From: Candidatus Spyradenecus faecavium
GTDB taxonomy: Bacteria > Verrucomicrobiota > Kiritimatiellia > RFP12 > DVOR01
DNA length: 21,712 nt
Assembly: GCA_018713405.1 (NCBI GenBank)
Contig: DVOR01000037.1
Location: 1 to 21,712, forward strand
Reading direction: 5' to 3'
Numbering within the stretch: position 1 is the stretch's first letter; every line of letters starts with the position of its first letter. Made by a program: the position numbers and the translations under genes. The notes below the pieces were generated by a model that saw only the letters and a list, made by a program, of their open reading frames with translations, was not told where the DNA came from and did no database searches. Shown one piece after another: positions 13,129 to 20,522 of this stretch.

Positions 13129-13920
13129 ATGAAACTGTGTCTCTTAGGACCCATTTGGGGCGACATCTGCGGCGTGCCCTACGAGTTCTACCCGGAGCGT
13201 GACCCGGCGTCGCTGGATTTGGCGCACCCGCGGCAGACCTTCTCCGACGACTCCATCCTGACGCTGGCGGTGGCGAAGGCCATCCTGGAGGGCCGCCCTT
13301 ACGCCGAGACGATCTTCGAGCTGGCGGTGCGCTATCCCAACGCCGGCTGGGGCGGGCGCTTCCGCAGGATGTGGGTGGAGGAGCGCGACCCGCGCCCCTA
13401 CGGCAGCTTCGGCAACGGCGCGGCCATGCGCGTGGCGCCCGTGGGCTGGGCCTTCGACACGGTGCCGGACGTCCTGGCGCAGGCCGAGGCCACGGCCGTC
13501 TGCTCGCACGACCATCCCAAGGGCGTCGAGATCGCCCAGGCCACGGCCCTGGCCGTCTTCCTCGCGCGCAAGGGGCAGGACAAGGACGAGATCCGCGACG
13601 CGCTGGAGTCGCGTTTCGGGTGGGACCTCTCCCTCGACCTGCCGGGGCTCCGCGAGCAGGCGCTCCGCGACGGCTTCGACGAGACGTGGCGCTCCGTGCC
13701 CCCCGCCATCGGCGTCTTCCTGAACACCGAGAGCTTCGAGGAGTGTCTCCGCCAGACGATCGCGTTGGGGTGCGACGCGGACACCCAGGCCTGCATCTCG
13801 TGCGCCGTGGCCGAGGCCTACTACGGCCCGGACGAGACGCTCCTGCCGCGCGTCCTCTCCTGCCTGGACAAGCCGCTCGCCCGCATCCTCGAGGCCTTCT
13901 GCGCCAAGTTCGGCGTGTGA
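13129..13920 (+). CDS. ADP-ribosylglycohydrolase family protein (DraG/ARH-like)
   Basis: A 263-residue all-helical hydrolase of PF03747, whose members remove ADP-ribose from proteins or small molecules using a two-metal (Mg or Mn) centre. Visible signatures: GPIWGDICGVPYEF (7-20), the metal-binding SDDS (39-42, usually TDDT), GNGAAMRVAP (95-104), AVCSHDHP, and GCDADTQACI near 214-223 (usually GGDADT). The start at ATG 13129 follows AAAGGAAG by 5-6 nt and gives the standard N-terminus; an upstream in-frame ATG at 13105 overlaps the promoter and is rejected. No ADP-ribosyltransferase, macrodomain gene or dinitrogenase gene is nearby, so the target is unknown. It is divergent from tig and shares its palindrome array. 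Confidence 0.88.
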   Translation: MKLCLLGPIWGDICGVPYEFYPERDPASLDLAHPRQTFSDDSILTLAVAKAILEGRPYAETIFELAVRYPNAGWGGRFRRMWVEERDPRPYGSFGNGAAMRVAPVGWAFDTVPDVLAQAEATAVCSHDHPKGVEIAQATALAVFLARKGQDKDEIRDALESRFGWDLSLDLPGLREQALRDGFDETWRSVPPAIGVFLNTESFEECLRQTIALGCDADTQACISCAVAEAYYGPDETLLPRVLSCLDKPLARILEAFCAKFGV

Positions 13921-13924
13921 GGCG

Positions 13925-14082
13925 CTTCTCCGCGAAGACGCGAACGGAACGCAAGGGACGAGGCCCTTCACCATTCGGCGCGTTGCGCCTCACTGCCGTG
14001 CCTCGCCCTTGCGTTTCGCCCGTTTTCCCGGAAAGCGGGAAACAAATCTGTGCCTCACTGCCGCGCCTCGCCCTTGCGTTTC
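13925..14082 (+). repeat. Long-hairpin dispersed repeat, copy 2, plus a partial third copy
   Basis: 13925-14031 matches the reverse complement of 10591-10693. Outer stem CGCAAGGG with CCCTTGCG, continued by CGAGGC with GCCTCG; inner hairpin GGCGC-GTT-GCGCC. A partial copy follows: 14052-14082 repeats 13987-14017 with one mismatch. No gene is seen in the 248-bp spacer between the hydrolase and folE. Confidence 0.82.
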
Positions 14083-14113
14083 CGGCGTCTTCCCGAAGCG
14101 CGAGGAACAAACA

Positions 14114-14147
14114 AAAAAGGCTCCCACCCGAGGGTGGAAGCCTTTTT
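14114..14147. terminator. Bidirectional intrinsic terminator
   Basis: AAAAAGGCT-C-CCACC pairs with GGTGG-A-AGCCTTTTT around a CGAG loop, with T-tracts on both strands. It ends the minus-strand gpmI/pepP/folE transcript just after folE and could also stop plus-strand transcripts from the hydrolase gene. Confidence 0.88.
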
Positions 14148-14168
14148 GTTTCCGGGGTGGCCGGCCGG

Positions 14169-14738
14169 TCACTTGACGAGGGACATGAACTCCGCGCGAA
14201 CCCCGGCGTCGGAGCGGAAGGAGCCGAGGACCGACGAGGTGACGGTGACGGCGTTCTGCTTCTCCACGCCGCGCATCATCATGCAGAGGTGCGCGCAGCT
14301 CATGACGACGCCGACGCCCTCGGCGCCGGTGATCTCCTCGATGGCGTGGGCGATCTCCTCGGTCAGCCGCTCCTGGATCTGGAGGCGGCGGGCGAAGCAG
14401 TCGACGATGCGGGCCACCTTGCTCAGGCCGACGACGTGGCCGTTGGCGATGTAGCCCACGTGGCAGCGCCCGTAGAAGGGCAGCAGGTGGTGCTCGCAGA
14501 GGGAGTAGACCTCGATGTCGCGCACGATGACCATGTTGTTGGCGGCGGACTCGAAGACGGCGCCGTTGAGCACCTCGCGGGGCGTCTGGCGGTAGCCCTG
14601 CGTGAGGTAGACCATGGCCTTGGCCACGCGCTCGGGGGTCTTGAGAAGGCCCTCGCGGCCGGGGTCCTCGCCGAGCTCGGCGAGGAGCTGGCGGACGAGG
14701 GCGGCGATCTTGGTCTGGTCGGGTTCGCGGTTCAGCAT
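14169..14738 (-). CDS. folE: GTP cyclohydrolase I
   Basis: A 189-residue type-I GTP cyclohydrolase, which converts GTP to dihydroneopterin triphosphate, the first step of tetrahydrofolate synthesis. Zinc and catalytic residues are in place: SLCEHHLLPFYG gives Cys81, His83 and His84, and AHLCMMMRGVEK gives His150 and Cys152. The GTP-site block GLSKVARIVDCFARRLQIQERLT is split over 104-126. Length and domain order are normal. The ATG at 14738-14736 overlaps the end of the pepP-like gene by 7 nt (ATGCTGA) and has no Shine-Dalgarno of its own, so translational coupling is likely. No other folate gene is in the window. A strong terminator follows. Confidence 0.96.
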   Translation of the reverse strand: MLNREPDQTKIAALVRQLLAELGEDPGREGLLKTPERVAKAMVYLTQGYRQTPREVLNGAVFESAANNMVIVRDIEVYSLCEHHLLPFYGRCHVGYIANGHVVGLSKVARIVDCFARRLQIQERLTEEIAHAIEEITGAEGVGVVMSCAHLCMMMRGVEKQNAVTVTSSVLGSFRSDAGVRAEFMSLVK

Positions 14739-15811
14739 GGGAGGATGATTTCGTGGGGCGTGTGGGAGAGGACCTCGCAGCCGGTCTCGGTGATGACGAG
14801 GAGGTCTTCGATGCGGACGCCGACGTCGCCGGGGATGTAGATGCCGGGCTCGTCGGTGACGACCATGCCGGGCTGGAGGACCGTCTCGCAGCGGAAGGAG
14901 AGGTTGGGCTGTTCGTGGATTTCCAGGCCCACGCTGTGGCCGAGGGAGTGGCCGAAGTAGTCGCCGTAACCGGCCTTGGCGATGATGTCGCGGGCGATTT
15001 TGTCGGCGTCGCAACAGCGCATACCGGGCTTGATGGCGGCGCGGACGGCGGCGTTGGCCTCAAGGACGATGCCGAAGATCTCCTTGAAGCGCGGGGTGGG
15101 GTCGCCGAAGAAGAGGGTGCGCGTCATGTCGGAGCAGTAGCCGTCGACCTTCACGCCCATGTCGATGAGGAGCTCGGACTGGGGCCGGAGGATGGAGGCG
15201 TCGGGCTGGTGGTGGCACTCCACGGCGTTGACGCCCGCGCAGATGATGGGGTCGAAGGACTCGGTCAACCCGCGCTCGGCCTCGGCGATGCGGAATTGGC
15301 GGAGCATCTCCAGCTCGCTCATGCCGGGGCGGAAGCGCGTGAGCAGGTCGCCCAGCAACGCGTCGTTGGCGGCGGCGGAGCGGCGGATGGCGTCGATCTC
15401 GGCGGCGCACTTGACGGCGCGGATGTCGCCGATGTGCTTGGTGACGCTCACCATCTTGGCCTTCGCGAAGGTCTCCTGCAGGGGGAGGAACTGGTCGACG
15501 GAGAGGGTGTCCTCGTAGCCGACGGCGCGCCAGGCCTGGCCCATCGAGGCGTACTCGGCGAGCTGCTCCTTGGCGGGCTTGAACTTGCGGATCTCCACGC
15601 CGTTGAGGACGCGGTGGGCGACCTCGAGGTAGCGGAAGTCGGTGTAGAAGATGGGCGTGCCCTGGCGCTCCACCAGCAGGAGGCCGTTGCTGGTCTCCAG
15701 CCCGGTGAAGTAGAGCCGGTTCACGGACGTGTAGAGGAAAGCCGCGTCAATGCCCGCCGCGGCCAGGGCGGCCTGCAACCGTCCAATGCGGGAGAGATGT
15801 TCAGCATCCAT
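14732..15811 (-). CDS. M24-family aminopeptidase (Xaa-Pro peptidase-like)
   Basis: A 359-residue pita-bread metallopeptidase, probably a cytosolic Xaa-Pro dipeptidase or aminopeptidase for proline-containing peptides. The creatinase-like N-terminal domain covers about 1-130 (FLYTSVNRLYFTGLETSNG near 25-43). The catalytic domain has all five metal ligands: Asp217 (LLIDMG), Asp228 (YCSDMTRT), His292 (GHSLGHSVGLEIHE), Glu321 (VVTDEPGIYIPG) and Glu335 (GVRIEDLL). His201, in ECHHQP, is in the usual substrate position. The ATG at 15811-15809 has only a weak AGG upstream. The 40-nt leader and the repeat before it resemble those of thiE. folE overlaps its stop codon. PepP, PepQ and YpdF-type enzymes cannot be separated by eye. 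Confidence 0.9.
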   Translation of the reverse strand: MDAEHLSRIGRLQAALAAAGIDAAFLYTSVNRLYFTGLETSNGLLLVERQGTPIFYTDFRYLEVAHRVLNGVEIRKFKPAKEQLAEYASMGQAWRAVGYEDTLSVDQFLPLQETFAKAKMVSVTKHIGDIRAVKCAAEIDAIRRSAAANDALLGDLLTRFRPGMSELEMLRQFRIAEAERGLTESFDPIICAGVNAVECHHQPDASILRPQSELLIDMGVKVDGYCSDMTRTLFFGDPTPRFKEIFGIVLEANAAVRAAIKPGMRCCDADKIARDIIAKAGYGDYFGHSLGHSVGLEIHEQPNLSFRCETVLQPGMVVTDEPGIYIPGDVGVRIEDLLVITETGCEVLSHTPHEIILPC

Positions 15812-15849
15812 GGTCGGAACCTGAAATCAAAGTGAGGGGAAGGGGGGTA

Positions 15850-15979
15850 AAGAGAACAGAGAACAGAAAACAGAGAACAGAGGCGCCCCTCCGGGGCGAC
15901 GGAGTAACAGTCGGGCTGGGATTTGCCCGTCGCACGCTTGCGTGCGTTCTGTTCTCCGTTCTCTGTTTTCTGTTCTCTT
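15850..15979 (-). repeat. AGAACRG heptad repeat with inverted arm (gpmI/pepP-like spacer)
   Basis: 15852-15902 matches the module at 10461-10511: AGAACAG heptads, then the hairpin CGCCCC-TCC-GGGGCG. At 15945-15979 a second heptad tract occurs in inverted orientation, so the two tracts can pair over about 28 bp with one heptad bulged. Between them is CGCACGC-TT-GCGTGCG (15931-15946). The 173-bp spacer holds no gene and no recognisable promoter. Confidence 0.85.
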
Positions 15980-15984
15980 GTCCG

Positions 15985-17544
15985 TCACTTGACGAAGAGG
16001 TCGTCGGCGGTCATCTGCGCGGGCTTCTCGAGGCCGAGGAGGTCCAGGCAGGTGACGGCGATGTCCGAGAGCTTGCCGTCGGGGCGCATCGTGCGCAGGT
16101 CGGCGTCCTTGGCCACGTAGATGCACTCGACCTTGTTGAGGGTGTGGGAGGTCTTGGGCATGCCGGTGGCGTAGTCGACCATCTGCTCGGCGTTGCCGTG
16201 GTCGGCGGTGATGAGGACGTGGGCGTCGAGCTCCATCAGGCGGGGGAGCACCTTGCCGATGCACTCGTCGACGATCTCGACGGCGCGGGTGGCGGCCTCG
16301 AGGTTGCCGGTGTGGCCGACCATGTCGCAGTTGGCGTAGTTCACCACGATGAAGCCGTAGGGGTTGTCCTGCAGGCGCTTGAGCAGCTCGTCGGTGACGT
16401 TGTAGGCCTCCATCTCCGGGTGGGAGGCGAAGGTGGCGGGATCGAAGCGGCTGGGCACCTCCACCTGGTCCTCGCCTTCGTAGGGCTTGGTGCTCTTGCC
16501 GTTGAAGAAGCTGGTGACGTGGCGGAACTTCTGCGTCTCGGCCAGGCGGAGCTGGCGGATGCCGGCCTTGGAGACCACCTCGCCCAGGAGCATGTCCATC
16601 GCGCCGTCGCCGCCCATCGCGCCGAGCAGGTAGTCGTTGAACTCGTCCCAGTAGCGGGTGAAGCCGAGGTAGACCACCTTCGGGCGGCGGGAGCGCGTGC
16701 CGGCGTAGTCGTCGCACACGAAGGCCTGCGTCAGCTGGATGGCGCGGTCCTGGCGGTAGTTGGTGTGCATCACGCTGTCGCCGTCCTGGATGCCGGCGTA
16801 GTCGCCGATGACGGAGCAGGGGATGTACTCGTCGGTCATCGGGTCGCCGTCGGGGGTCTTCTCGGTGTCGTAGGCGGTCTTGACGGCGTCCTCGACGGTG
16901 GCGAAGCGCTTGCCCGCGCCGGCCACCAGGCACTCGAAGGCCTCGGAGGTCAGCGCCCAGTTCTTGGAACGGTCCATCGCGTAGTAGCGGCCCATCGCCG
17001 TGCCGATGACGCAGCCGCCGACCTCGGCCATCACGCCCTGGAGCTTGGCCAGGTATTCCAGCGTGGAGCGCGGGGGCGTGTCGCGGCCGTCCAGGAAGGG
17101 ATGCACCACGATGCGCCCCTCGGGGAACTCCTGGCGCGCGCGGCGCATGATCTTGAAGAGGTGCTCCTGGTGCGCGTGGACGCCCTCGTCCTGCAGCAGG
17201 CCCATCAGGTGCAGCTGGGAGTTGTTGGCCTTCCAGTTGGCGATCAGCGCCTCCCACTTCGGGCTCTTGAAGAGCTCGCCGCTCTTCAGGCCGTCGTCGA
17301 TGCGCTTCAGCTCCTGCACCACGATGCGCCCCGCGCCCATGTTCAGGTGGCCCACCTCGGAGGAGCCCTGGTAGCCGTCAGGCAGGCCCACCTCCTCGCC
17401 CGAGCACTCGATGCGGCACCACGGATAGCGCGCGCGCAGACGGTCGATGACGGGGGTCTTGGCGTTGAAGACGGAGTTGCCGGCGAAACGGGGGTTCATC
17501 CCCCAGCCGTCGCGGATGATCAAGCAAACAGGACGTTTGGCCAT
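15985..17544 (-). CDS. gpmI: 2,3-bisphosphoglycerate-independent phosphoglycerate mutase
   Basis: A 519-residue alkaline-phosphatase-superfamily mutase that interconverts 3- and 2-phosphoglycerate in glycolysis using two Mn2+ ions. Asp12 (IIRDGWG) and the phospho-acceptor Ser62 (GSSEVGHLNMGAGR) occupy the numbers known from the Geobacillus enzyme. HPFLDGRDTPPRS, GRYYAMDR, FFNGK, NYANCDMVGHTG and LITADHGNAEQM supply the remaining substrate and metal contacts. The residue before Ser62 is Ser rather than the usual Asn. The ATG at 17544-17542 has an AGAAAGGAA ribosome site and a nearby promoter. It is divergent from the metal-efflux ATPase; because iPGM needs Mn2+, the closeness of the two is suggestive but not evidence of co-regulation. 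Confidence 0.96.
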   Translation of the reverse strand: MAKRPVCLIIRDGWGMNPRFAGNSVFNAKTPVIDRLRARYPWCRIECSGEEVGLPDGYQGSSEVGHLNMGAGRIVVQELKRIDDGLKSGELFKSPKWEALIANWKANNSQLHLMGLLQDEGVHAHQEHLFKIMRRARQEFPEGRIVVHPFLDGRDTPPRSTLEYLAKLQGVMAEVGGCVIGTAMGRYYAMDRSKNWALTSEAFECLVAGAGKRFATVEDAVKTAYDTEKTPDGDPMTDEYIPCSVIGDYAGIQDGDSVMHTNYRQDRAIQLTQAFVCDDYAGTRSRRPKVVYLGFTRYWDEFNDYLLGAMGGDGAMDMLLGEVVSKAGIRQLRLAETQKFRHVTSFFNGKSTKPYEGEDQVEVPSRFDPATFASHPEMEAYNVTDELLKRLQDNPYGFIVVNYANCDMVGHTGNLEAATRAVEIVDECIGKVLPRLMELDAHVLITADHGNAEQMVDYATGMPKTSHTLNKVECIYVAKDADLRTMRPDGKLSDIAVTCLDLLGLEKPAQMTADDLFVK

Positions 17545-17574
17545 GATTGGGTTCCTTTCTGAAAGTCGCCCTCA

Positions 17575-17585
17575 AGTATACCACA
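17575..17585 (-). promoter_or_regulatory. Extended -10 promoter of gpmI
   Basis: The minus strand reads TGTGGTATACT, identical to the ymdB box, with no recognisable -35. The predicted start near 17568 leaves a leader of about 24 nt containing the ribosome site. Confidence 0.7.
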
Positions 17586-17639
17586 TCCCGCGCCGCCCCG
17601 CAGGCCTCCGTCCCGCGTTTCGCGCCTAAGAGGTGTTGG

Positions 17640-17671
17640 CCAAGCTTCCAAACTCCCAAGCCTCCAAACTT
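17640..17671. repeat. Four degenerate 8-bp tandem repeats
   Basis: Consecutive units ccaagctt, ccaaactc, ccaagcct and ccaaactt (consensus CCAARCYY) lie between the divergent gpmI and ATPase promoters. They make up most of the 114 bp between the two boxes that is not otherwise assigned. Confidence 0.8.
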
Positions 17672-17699
17672 CCGAAAGGGCTTTTCTTTTGGGGCCGGG

Positions 17700-17710
17700 T
17701 TTGGTATAGT
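17700..17710 (+). promoter_or_regulatory. Promoter of the riboswitch/ATPase unit
   Basis: TTTGGTATAGT, with -10 box TATAGT at 17705-17710, fits the window's shared extended -10. Transcription would start near 17717, exactly where the riboswitch P1 strand begins. Confidence 0.65.
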
Positions 17711-17714
17711 AGGC

Positions 17715-17810
17715 GACGCATTGAGGGAGTAGCCGGCGCGGCGACGCGCGGCAGGCCAACAGTCTCGGCGGCAACGCCTGGCCTGCCTGAAATGGCGAGA
17801 CTCATGTGCG
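17715..17810 (+). promoter_or_regulatory. yybP-ykoY-type (Mn2+) riboswitch aptamer
   Basis: The two most conserved stretches of the yybP-ykoY family are present in order: GGGAGTAGCC at 17725-17734 and CTGAAATGGCGAGACT at 17787-17802. They are bracketed by CGCAT (17717-17721) and ATGTG (17804-17808), which can form P1. Between them are GCGCG-GCGA-CGCGC (17736-17749) and a stem GGCAGGCC (17750-17757) with GGCCTGCC (17780-17787), which encloses GGCG-GCAA-CGCC. Both hairpins are capped by GNRA loops. The family senses Mn2+ and often controls P-type ATPases and other exporters, as is the arrangement here. Identified by eye from consensus blocks, not by a covariance-model search. Confidence 0.85.
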
Positions 17811-17848
17811 GCACGCCGCCGCGCACGGGTCCATTGCCTCCCAAGCAA

Positions 17849-17880
17849 AGACCCGGGGCCGCGCGGCCGCCGGGCTTTTT
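17849..17880 (+). terminator. Terminator hairpin serving as riboswitch expression platform
   Basis: CCCGG-GGCC, loop GCGC, GGCC-G-CCGGG (17852-17874) followed by CTTTTT, about 40 nt after the aptamer and 26 nt before the ATPase start codon. GGGTC at 17827-17831 can pair with GACCC at 17850-17854, a possible antiterminator that would open the hairpin foot. By family precedent, bound Mn2+ should favour read-through. Confidence 0.85.
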
Positions 17881-17906
17881 GTTTCGTTCACCGAACGGAG
17901 AGAGAG

Positions 17907-20498
17907 ATGGACAAAGCATTCATGACCCCCGCGGACGAGGTGCTGCGGGAGTTGGGCGGCGACCGTCGGCAGGGGCTGACGGACGAGGCCGTGCGCGCCA
18001 GCCGCGAGACCCACGGCGCGAACGAGCTGTCGCGCCCGGAGCAGATCGGGTGGCTCGGGCGGATCGTCGAGGCCTTCAAGGAGCCGATGATTCTGCTGCT
18101 GGTGATGGCGCTGCTGATCATGGTGGGCGTGAACGTGGCCCACTTGCTTACCGACGGCCACACCGAGTTCGCCGAATGCGTGGGCGTGGCGTTGGCCATC
18201 CTGCTCTCCGTGGGCATCTCCGTGGGCATGGAGGGGCGCAGCGCCAAGGCCTTCGAGGCCCTGCGCGGCATGGGCGCGGACGTCCGCCCCCGTGTCCTGC
18301 GCAACGGCAAGAGCGTGCGCATCCCGCAGGCCGAGCTGGTGGTGGGCGACGTCATGTTCGTGGGCACCGGCGACAAGCTGACCGCCGACGGGCGCCTCAT
18401 CGAGTCCAACGGCCTGGTGGCCGACGAGTCGGCCCTGACGGGCGAATCGGCCCCCGTGGAGAAGGACGCCGAGGCCCAGGTGGCCGAGTCCGCGCCCGTG
18501 GCCGAACGCCCCACGATGCTCTACGCCGGCAGCTACGTCACCGCGGGCACGGGCCTGATGGTGGTGACGGCGGTGGGCATGCACACGGAGTTCGGCCGCA
18601 TCGCCGCCGCGCTCGCCACGCAGGGCACGGGCAAGACCCCGCTGCAGGAGCGCCTGGCGCGCCTGGGCAAGTGGGTCACCATCGCGGGCGTCGCCGCGGC
18701 CACGCTGGTCTTCGCGGTGCAGCTGCTGCAGAATTGCTTCCATCCCGACGGGCTGACTTGGATGGGCGTGGGCGAGGCCTTCATCTCGGCCATCGTGCTC
18801 ATCGTGGCGTGCGTGCCCGAGGGCCTGCCCACCATCGTCGCCATGAGCCTGGCCATCAACGTCCTCAAGATGGCCAAGCAGAACGCCCTGGTGAAGAAGC
18901 TCATCGCCTGCGAGACCATCGGCTGCGTCACCTTCATCTGCTCGGACAAGACCGGCACGCTCACCGAGAACCGCATGACCGTCATCTCCCTCGTCGGGCC
19001 CGACGGCGAGCGCATCGAGCCGCAGGGCGACCTGCTCACGAACATGTGCGTCAACGCCACCGCCGACCTCTCCGCCGATGGCAAGGGCTTCGTGGGCAAC
19101 CCCACCGAGGGCGCCCTCCTCGTCGCCGCCGCCAAGGCCGGCCACGAGCCCGCCAAGCTCCGCGCCCAGGCGGACATCGTCGACGTCGAGCCCTTCTCCT
19201 CCGACACCAAGCGCATGGTCACCCGCCTCGGCGGCGAACGCCCGCTCACGCTGATGAAGGGCAGCCCCGAGGCCGTCCTGGCCGCCTGCGGCCTCGCCGG
19301 CGCGGCCAAGACCTCCGCCGAGGCCGCCATGGCCAAGTGGCAGGACCAGGCCTGCCGCGTGCTCGCCTTCGCCCATGCCGAGGGCGGCGGCCCGCTCGTC
19401 TACGACGGCTTCGCCGCCATCGCCGACCCCGTCCGCGAGGACGTTCCTCCGGCCATCGACGCCTGCCGCACCGCCGGCATCTCCGTGATGATGCTCACCG
19501 GCGACAACCTGATCACCGCCACCGCCATCGCCCGCTCGCTGGGCATGCTCGAGGGCGGCCACCGCGCCGTCACCGCCGCCGAGCTGGAGAAGCTCGACGA
19601 CGCGGCCTTCGCCGAGGCGCTCAAGAGCGTCCGCGTCATCGCCCGCTCCACCCCCTCGGTCAAGCTGCGCGTGGTGCGCACGCTCAAGGCGCAGGGCGAG
19701 TCCGTCGCCGTCACGGGCGACGGCATCAACGACGCGCCCGCCATCAAGGAGGCCGACGTCGGCGTGGCCATGGGCATCACCGGCACCGAGGTCACCAAGG
19801 AGGCCTGCGACATCCTGTTGCTCGACGACGCCTTCGCCACCATCGTCCGCGCCATCCGCTGGGGCCGCGGCATCACCGACAACTTCAAGCGCTTCATCCT
19901 CTTCCAGCTCACCGTCAACGTCTCGGCCGTGCTGGTCGTGCTCGTGGCCGTGCTGCTCGACATGCCGCCGCCCTTCTCCGCGCTGGAGCTGCTCTGGATC
20001 AACATCATCATGGACGGGCCGCCCGCCCTCTGCCTGGGCCTGGAGCGCATGAGCGACGACCTCCTCCGCCGCAAGCCCATCCGCCGCGACGCGCCGCTTG
20101 TCAGCCGTGGCATGGTGATGCGCATGGCCGTCATCGGTGCCCTCATCGCCGCCGTCTGCCTGCTCCAGCTCAAGGGCGTGGTCGACTTCCTGGGCGTGGC
20201 GGGCGCCGGCGAAGGTGTCGCCTCGACCGCCGTCTTCACGCTCTTCGTCTTCTGCCAGTTGGCCAACGCCCTGGCCGCGCGCCGACCCGAAGGCGGCAAC
20301 CCCTTGGGCGGGCTCCTCGGCAACCCCGCGCTCCTCTGCGCGCTGCTCATCGCCGCGGGCCTTCAATGGGTCATCGTCGTCTGGGGCGGCGCCGCCTTCG
20401 GCACCGTCGCCCTTGGCGCGGAGATTTGGGGCCGCATCCTCCTCGTCGCCGCCTGCGTCCCCCTCGTGGCCTTCCTCCTCCCCCGCACCCGTGCCTGA
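17907..20498 (+). CDS. P2-type cation-transporting ATPase, predicted Mn2+/Ca2+ efflux pump
   Basis: An 863-residue inner-membrane P-type ATPase that couples ATP hydrolysis to metal export. Signatures: N-terminal cation-ATPase domain, actuator TGES (178-181), TM4 ACVPEGLP (301-308), phosphorylated Asp347 in CSDKTGTLTENRMT, nucleotide-domain KGSPE (451-455), TGDN (531-534) and the hinge TGDGINDAPA (603-612). In TM6, Asn699 and Asp703 (WINIIMDGPPA) match Ca2+ site II of SERCA. In TM5, QLTVNVSAV has Ala674 where SERCA has the site-I Glu, as in plasma-membrane Ca2+ pumps, so a single ion per cycle is predicted. The ATG follows GGAGAGAG. The Mn2+ riboswitch upstream makes Mn2+ the likeliest physiological substrate, with Ca2+ the alternative. 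It is monocistronic, closed by a strong terminator. Confidence 0.93.
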   Translation: MDKAFMTPADEVLRELGGDRRQGLTDEAVRASRETHGANELSRPEQIGWLGRIVEAFKEPMILLLVMALLIMVGVNVAHLLTDGHTEFAECVGVALAILLSVGISVGMEGRSAKAFEALRGMGADVRPRVLRNGKSVRIPQAELVVGDVMFVGTGDKLTADGRLIESNGLVADESALTGESAPVEKDAEAQVAESAPVAERPTMLYAGSYVTAGTGLMVVTAVGMHTEFGRIAAALATQGTGKTPLQERLARLGKWVTIAGVAAATLVFAVQLLQNCFHPDGLTWMGVGEAFISAIVLIVACVPEGLPTIVAMSLAINVLKMAKQNALVKKLIACETIGCVTFICSDKTGTLTENRMTVISLVGPDGERIEPQGDLLTNMCVNATADLSADGKGFVGNPTEGALLVAAAKAGHEPAKLRAQADIVDVEPFSSDTKRMVTRLGGERPLTLMKGSPEAVLAACGLAGAAKTSAEAAMAKWQDQACRVLAFAHAEGGGPLVYDGFAAIADPVREDVPPAIDACRTAGISVMMLTGDNLITATAIARSLGMLEGGHRAVTAAELEKLDDAAFAEALKSVRVIARSTPSVKLRVVRTLKAQGESVAVTGDGINDAPAIKEADVGVAMGITGTEVTKEACDILLLDDAFATIVRAIRWGRGITDNFKRFILFQLTVNVSAVLVVLVAVLLDMPPPFSALELLWINIIMDGPPALCLGLERMSDDLLRRKPIRRDAPLVSRGMVMRMAVIGALIAAVCLLQLKGVVDFLGVAGAGEGVASTAVFTLFVFCQLANALAARRPEGGNPLGGLLGNPALLCALLIAAGLQWVIVVWGGAAFGTVALGAEIWGRILLVAACVPLVAFLLPRTRA

Positions 20499-20522
20499 CC
20501 GCGCCGTGCGGCACCCGCACCA

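Noticed and set aside
15850..15979. Insertion sequence between gpmI and the pepP-like gene
   Set aside because: Inverted arms are present but there is no transposase, the length is only about 130 bp and no target duplication is evident; recorded as a repeat instead.
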